DNA of 64,000 nucleotides from NCBI RefSeq assembly GCF_030464885.1, contig NZ_JALPRJ010000043.1:1-64000 (forward strand), given 5' to 3'. Made by a program: the position numbers and the translations under genes. This document shows positions 60,167-64,000 of this stretch, in pieces (position 1 is the first letter of the stretch; every line of letters begins with the position of its first letter). The notes beneath the pieces were generated by a model, which was not told the origin of the DNA, searched no databases, and saw only the letters and a list, made by a program, of their open reading frames with translations. This DNA comes from Caballeronia sp. SEWSISQ10-4 2 (GTDB taxonomy: Bacteria; Pseudomonadota; Gammaproteobacteria; Burkholderiales; Burkholderiaceae).

Positions 60167-60196
60167 GGCTTTTATATCGCTAGCGATATAAAAGCC
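60167..60196. promoter_or_regulatory. Perfect 30-bp palindrome upstream of the aldolase-type gene
   Basis: Arms GGCTTTTATATCGC and GCGATATAAAAGCC meet at a central CTAG without a spacer. It lies 116 bases before the aldolase start and 170 after the DUF1059 start, in a divergent gap. It has no T-run and looks like a dimer operator; the inner TATATCGCTAGCGATATA resembles GntR or MarR-type sites. No regulator of such type is adjacent. Confidence 0.65.
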
Positions 60197-60311
60197 TGCA
60201 ACCTGATGCGTTGTGAGCGCAAGACGCAATCCTGTGACATATCGTCGATAGACGGTGTTATGCGCCCGCATGAAAATCGAACCTTCGATCATTAGGAATG
60301 TAGGGGGCGTG

Positions 60312-61115
60312 ATGGGTCATGCGGAGTTCCAGGAGCGTCGAATTCCCAAGCCGATAGGCGGGGATCTGCCGGAGCCACCGGTATTCTCTAGCGTCGACGA
60401 TGAGCGCCGGTATCACAAGCTGAAACTCGCTGCCGCGTTTCGCATTTTCGCGCGCTTCGGGTTGGCCGAAGGTATCGCGGGACATATCACAGTGCGCGAT
60501 CCGGAGTTCCACGACCGCTTCTGGGTCAATCCCTACGCGCAGCATTTTTCTTTGATTCATCCCGATGACCTCGTCTGTATCGACGAGGACGCCAACGTCT
60601 ACCACGGCACGGGTCCTGTGAACGCGGCAGCGGCGGCGATCCATTGCGGTATTCACGGCGCCAATCCCGATGTCGTGGCGGCCGCCCACACGCATACCAC
60701 CTACGGCCGCGCGTTTTCCGCACGCTCGCGGCTGCTAGCGCCGCTCAACCAGGAAGCCTGTCTTTTCTATGAAGACCAAGTCCTGTTTCACGGCGACGTG
60801 GTTGTGCTGGCCGCCGACGAAGGCCGCCGCATCGCGGAGACGATGGGAACCAAACGAGCCGCCATCCTGCTCAATCATGGCTTGCTGACGGTGGGCTCGT
60901 CGGTTGACTCGGCGGCGTATCGCTTCATCGCAATGGAGCGCTGCTGCCAGGTGCAGTTGCTGGCCGAAGCAGCCGGCCCGATCGAGCCGCTCAACGAAGC
61001 CGAAGCGCGGGAAACGCGCGAACAATTAGGCTCGGATTATGTAGCGTGGCTCGGCTTTCAAGGGCTCTACCAGCAACTCCTGCGCGACAGCCCAGACCTG
61101 CGCGAGTACCTCTGA
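60312..61115 (+). CDS. Class II aldolase/adducin domain protein
   Basis: A 267-residue class II aldolase/adducin protein. The zinc histidines are in VAAAHTHTTYGRAFSARSR and ILLNHGLLTVGSS, and the Glu/Asp context in FGLAEGIAGHITVRDPEF. Such enzymes cleave or epimerise sugar phosphates, but many soil-bacterial members of this length have no known substrate. ATG 60312 directly follows AGGGGGCGTG; in-frame starts at 60255 and 60270 are possible but without family match. It is convergent with the LysR gene 12 bases away. Confidence 0.85.
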   Translation: MGHAEFQERRIPKPIGGDLPEPPVFSSVDDERRYHKLKLAAAFRIFARFGLAEGIAGHITVRDPEFHDRFWVNPYAQHFSLIHPDDLVCIDEDANVYHGTGPVNAAAAAIHCGIHGANPDVVAAAHTHTTYGRAFSARSRLLAPLNQEACLFYEDQVLFHGDVVVLAADEGRRIAETMGTKRAAILLNHGLLTVGSSVDSAAYRFIAMERCCQVQLLAEAAGPIEPLNEAEARETREQLGSDYVAWLGFQGLYQQLLRDSPDLREYL

Positions 61116-61127
61116 ACGCGAGCGTAT

Positions 61128-62081
61128 TCAGGTCGGCGAGAACGTGGTTTCGGTCACGTCCTCGCGTTCGCGCTGGCCCCAGCCGTCGCGATACTCGCGC
61201 ACGGCCGACGTCAGCCATCCATCGAAACGCTTGAGCGGTTCCCAGTCGCGTTTCTGCTCGGGGAACGAGTAATAGACGGTCTCGGGATTCGGAATAGCGT
61301 GGGCGTGAACTTGAACCAGCGCGCCCGCCCGTAGTTCACGATCGATAAGAATGCGCGGCAGCAACGCGACGCCCAATCCCGAGATTGCGGCGTTGATCGC
61401 CATGATGAACATGTCGTAATGCTGGTTCGACGCACTGTGTTTGATCACTTGCGGACCCGCTGTTTCGGACCACGCCAGCCACGCACGCGGCAGGTCGCGC
61501 GTGTGAATCCACGGCATGGCACCGATCTCCGCAACGCTCAAGCCGCCGCGTCCGTTAGCCAGGGTCGGCGCGCAGACTGCCAGGATCTTGTCATCGCTGA
61601 CTAGCGGCTGGCCCGGCATGGCAGGCCATAAACCCTGGCCAAAATAGATCGCGGCGTCGAAGCTCGAGTCGTCGAAGAAAGTTGGCTGGTCACGGCCCAT
61701 GATGTGGAGTTGCAGGTCCGGATTCCGCTCGTAGAAATCATGCAGGCGCGGAATCAGCCACTGCGCCGCGAAGGTCACGCCGACCGCGAGTTGGATGGGA
61801 ACCTCGCTCTGCTTGCGTACGACTTCGAGCGTGTCGCGACGAATCTGGTCGAGGTGTACCCGGATGCGCCGCGCGTATTCCGCGCCCGCCGGGGACAATA
61901 CCAGCCGCTGGCGGACCCGTTCGAACAGCGTGATGCCGAGATGCGCTTCAAGCTCGTTGACCTTCTTGCAGACAGCACCGTGCGTTTGCGAAAGCTCGAG
62001 CGCCGCCTTCGAAAAACTTTCATGGCGCGCAGCTGCTTCAAACGCTTGCAGCGCACTGAGACTGGGCACTCCGCGACGCAT
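61128..62081 (-). CDS. LysR-family regulator, GcvA-like
   Basis: A 317-residue LysR protein. The HTH is RGVPSLSALQAFEAAARHES with LSQTHGAVCKKVNELEAHLG, the GcvA/AmpR type. The effector domain includes LAVGVTFAAQWLIPRLHDFY and MAINAAISGLGVALLPRILI. ATG 62081 was chosen over the TTG at 62087. It is downstream of the MFS gene on the same strand and convergent with the aldolase-type gene, so it may regulate the transporter. Confidence 0.9.
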   Translation of the reverse strand: MRRGVPSLSALQAFEAAARHESFSKAALELSQTHGAVCKKVNELEAHLGITLFERVRQRLVLSPAGAEYARRIRVHLDQIRRDTLEVVRKQSEVPIQLAVGVTFAAQWLIPRLHDFYERNPDLQLHIMGRDQPTFFDDSSFDAAIYFGQGLWPAMPGQPLVSDDKILAVCAPTLANGRGGLSVAEIGAMPWIHTRDLPRAWLAWSETAGPQVIKHSASNQHYDMFIMAINAAISGLGVALLPRILIDRELRAGALVQVHAHAIPNPETVYYSFPEQKRDWEPLKRFDGWLTSAVREYRDGWGQREREDVTETTFSPT

Positions 62082-62142
62082 CGGCAATCCTTTGGATCAA
62101 GAGGAACAAACCCGCATTCACCGATGATAACGCCACATAATC

Positions 62143-63477
62143 TCACTCGCTGGCAAGCCCGGCCGCATCGATTTTGTTCCGGCCCGCTTCGAGCAACACA
62201 ACCACGGCGGACGCGATCACCATTGCCACTGCAATGCCGATGAACGCCAGCACGAACGTACCCGTCGCATCTTTCACCCAGCCGATGAAATACGGCAGCA
62301 AGAATCCCGACGACACCCCAATGCTTGTAATCAACGCGATGCCCGCTGCGGCGGCGCGATCGGTGAGGATGCGGCTAGGCAGTTGCCAGAAGGTCGTGAT
62401 GCTGCAAAAGCACGCCGACGTGCCGATCGCGAGCGCGACGATTGTCTGATAGGGAGATCTCAACAACAGCGCCACGGAGAGCGATGCCGCGCACACCAGG
62501 AGTGGTCCCGCTACATGCGCCGCGGTGATTTGCCTGCGGCTGACCAGGCGTCCCCAGACGAGCGTGGCGATGACTGCGACACCGAACGGGATCGCCGTGA
62601 TGAGGCCGATGTCCATGATGCTGTATTTCACGCCGAACGTCACTTCAAACGTCTTGACCACTTGCGGCAGGAAATAAAGCAAGCCGATGATGCCGGCATT
62701 GGTGCCGAAATAAACGATGCCTAGCGCCCAGACTTTCGGGTTCTTAAGGGCATTCAAGGCGCTGGAAGGCGAGGTCGCGGCAGCGGCCTGAGCCTGTTCG
62801 TCGGCAAGCGCTGCTGCAATCTCGCTTTTATCCGCCGCCGATAGCCAGCGTGAATGCGAGGGATCGTCGGCCAGCCAGAAATAAGCGACGACACCAAGAA
62901 TGATGGCCGGCAGGCCTTCGAGCAGGATCATCGCACGCCAGCCGGTGACGCCGGACACGTTTGCATGCGCCATGAGCCACGTGGAAACCGGCGCACCGAG
63001 CACTCCGGTCAGCGGAATCGCGGTGACGAACAGCGACATGACCCACACGCGATTACGCGCGGGCATCCAGAGCGTGAGGTAATACACCATGCCGGGAAAC
63101 AGGCCGGCTTCGAATGCACCGAGAAAGAAACGCGCGACAAACAGCCAGTGCGCGCTGGGCACAAAGCTGGTCAACGATGAAAGCAGTCCCCAGCTAAGCA
63201 GGATGCGTGTCATCCAGAGGCGCGCGCCGAAGCGATGCATGCAGAGGTTGCTCGGCACCTCGAAGAGAATGTAGCCGAGAAAAAACAGGCTGGCGGACAG
63301 GCCGTATTGCGCTGCCGTCATGTGCAGTTCGGCGTTCATTGTCAACGCGGCATAACCGATGTTCGCGCGGTCCAGTTGATTCGCGATGTACATCAGGATC
63401 ATCAACGGGGCGAGCCGCCAGGCGATTCGCTTCATCAACGGGTCTGAGATTGCAGGTTTGAGCACACCGGTGTCCAT
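62143..63477 (-). CDS. MFS transporter, ACS (tartrate/organic-anion) type
   Basis: A 444-residue 12-span transporter. RIAWRLAPLMILMYIANQLD with RANIGYAALTMNAEL is the ACS family start, and GAFEAGLFPGMVYYLTLWMP the span-4 block. The central loop carries acidic and Gln/Ala-rich sequence. Substrates of this group are organic anions such as tartrate, 4-hydroxyphenylacetate or allantoate. AAGGGA lies before ATG 63477. It is divergent from the isochorismatase-like gene, and these may form one uptake-and-hydrolysis unit. Confidence 0.87.
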   Translation of the reverse strand: MDTGVLKPAISDPLMKRIAWRLAPLMILMYIANQLDRANIGYAALTMNAELHMTAAQYGLSASLFFLGYILFEVPSNLCMHRFGARLWMTRILLSWGLLSSLTSFVPSAHWLFVARFFLGAFEAGLFPGMVYYLTLWMPARNRVWVMSLFVTAIPLTGVLGAPVSTWLMAHANVSGVTGWRAMILLEGLPAIILGVVAYFWLADDPSHSRWLSAADKSEIAAALADEQAQAAAATSPSSALNALKNPKVWALGIVYFGTNAGIIGLLYFLPQVVKTFEVTFGVKYSIMDIGLITAIPFGVAVIATLVWGRLVSRRQITAAHVAGPLLVCAASLSVALLLRSPYQTIVALAIGTSACFCSITTFWQLPSRILTDRAAAAGIALITSIGVSSGFLLPYFIGWVKDATGTFVLAFIGIAVAMVIASAVVVLLEAGRNKIDAAGLASE

Positions 63478-63652
63478 GTGGTCCCTTGAATGCACGCATT
63501 GAGCGATGGTTCGAGTGGATTAGGCACCGGGCAAAAGGGCGCGACAATGCACGAAAAATATTGAGTCTGTGAGTAAAAGTCACAGGTCGTGCAGGACGCA
63601 CAGGTCGGGTAAGGCGTGCAAGCTCGACTACGGTTTTCTCGGGAGAATAAAC

Positions 63653-64000
63653 ATGGCGGCAGCGCTGATTGTGGTCGACGTGCAGGAGGGACTGTTCCGG
63701 CCGAGCCCTTCACCGGCATCGTCTGAAAGTGTTTTTGCCCGCATCAACGAACTGACATCGCGGGCGCGTGCCGCCCGCGTTCCGGTGATTTTCGTCCAGC
63801 ATGAAAGCGTAACGGACGACCTTGAATATGGCACGCCGGGCTGGGCTCTCGCCGAAGAGTTGCACGTGCAGGCGTCCGACGAGATAGTGCGGAAGACAAC
63901 ATCGGACTCGTTCTTGAGGACGAGCCTTGGATCGATACTTGAAAGGAACGGCGTGTCCAACGTCGTCATATGCGGCTACGCCACGGAGTTCTGTGTCGAT
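63653..64000 (+). CDS. Isochorismatase-like cysteine hydrolase, 5' part
   Basis: The frame from ATG 63653 runs off the window end, so only 116 residues are seen. It starts AALIVVDVQEGLF with the catalytic Asp8 or 9 of the family, continues with ARVPVIFVQHESVTDD, and has VRKTTSDSFLRTSLGSILE for the catalytic lysine. VVICGYATEFCVD carries the catalytic Cys. Such enzymes hydrolyse amides or vinyl ethers (isochorismate, nicotinamide, ureidoacrylate). GGGAGAA lies before the ATG. It is divergent from the MFS transporter. Confidence 0.85.
   Translation, partial: MAAALIVVDVQEGLFRPSPSPASSESVFARINELTSRARAARVPVIFVQHESVTDDLEYGTPGWALAEELHVQASDEIVRKTTSDSFLRTSLGSILERNGVSNVVICGYATEFCVD

Overview
The window reads as chromosomal DNA of a betaproteobacterium of the Burkholderia/Paraburkholderia/Caballeronia group. 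This is inferred from the GC-rich coding style, the Burkholderia-type trimeric porin (11893-13113), the number of LysR regulators with divergent partner genes, and paired L-arabinose and galactofuranose-type sugar importers next to a non-phosphorylative pentose pathway. No rRNA, tRNA or CRISPR array was recognised. Most of the window is accessory metabolism and transport, with scars of past recombination.

Region by region. 1-4 kb: three exported carbohydrate-active proteins (Asp-box lipoprotein, GH16, clan GH-A glycosidase) next to a chemoreceptor remnant. 4-7.5 kb: small orphan genes and a secreted beta-propeller. 7.5-11.5 kb: a MocR-type regulator divergent from an NmrA-like oxidoreductase, then an SDR. 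11.4-15.4 kb: a scar zone with an IS66 remnant, the porin, a tyrosine-recombinase remnant and an orphan NlpC/P60-like protein. 15.4-26.6 kb: araFGH faces a six-gene minus-strand array (ytfQ-ytfR-ytfT-yjfF, L-arabonate dehydratase, L-arabinose/D-galactose 1-dehydrogenase); together they import and oxidise pentose or galactose. An amber codon cuts the predicted start of araH.

27-31.3 kb: two regulator/enzyme pairs. In the second, the F420-reductase-like gene carries an in-frame TGA. A DUF1445 remnant follows. 31-38 kb: small membrane protein, chemoreceptor, ACS-type MFS transporter, then a TetR/SDR/oxidoreductase group with a shared operator-like motif. 38-43.4 kb: maleate isomerase and MFS transporter divergent from a LysR gene with a nested palindrome, then a D-2-hydroxyacid dehydrogenase and a secreted alpha/beta hydrolase. 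43.4-46.7 kb: LysR divergent from two SDRs and a cyclic-nucleotide-fold lipoprotein, closed by a strong terminator.

46.8-53.3 kb: HicAB toxin-antitoxin, second chemoreceptor, VOC protein, diguanylate cyclase coupled to a membrane protein, AI-2E-family permease and a small conserved protein. 53.5-58.6 kb: an EmrAB/OMF tripartite drug-efflux operon divergent from its CerR-type TetR regulator across a perfect palindrome. 58.6-64 kb: methyltransferase, DUF1059 protein, a 30-bp perfect palindrome, class II aldolase-type enzyme, LysR regulator, MFS transporter and the start of an isochorismatase-like hydrolase that runs off the end.

The observations I rate highest are the araH amber codon, the linkage of a furanose-type importer to arabinose oxidation, the in-frame TGA in the F420-reductase-like gene, several unannotated gene remnants (DUF1445, GNAT, IS66, recombinase, chemoreceptor) and the orphan 30-bp palindrome. 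I did not find a clearly new multi-gene system; the nearest candidates are the three-protein glycan cluster at the left end and the orphan NlpC/P60-like protein in the scar zone.
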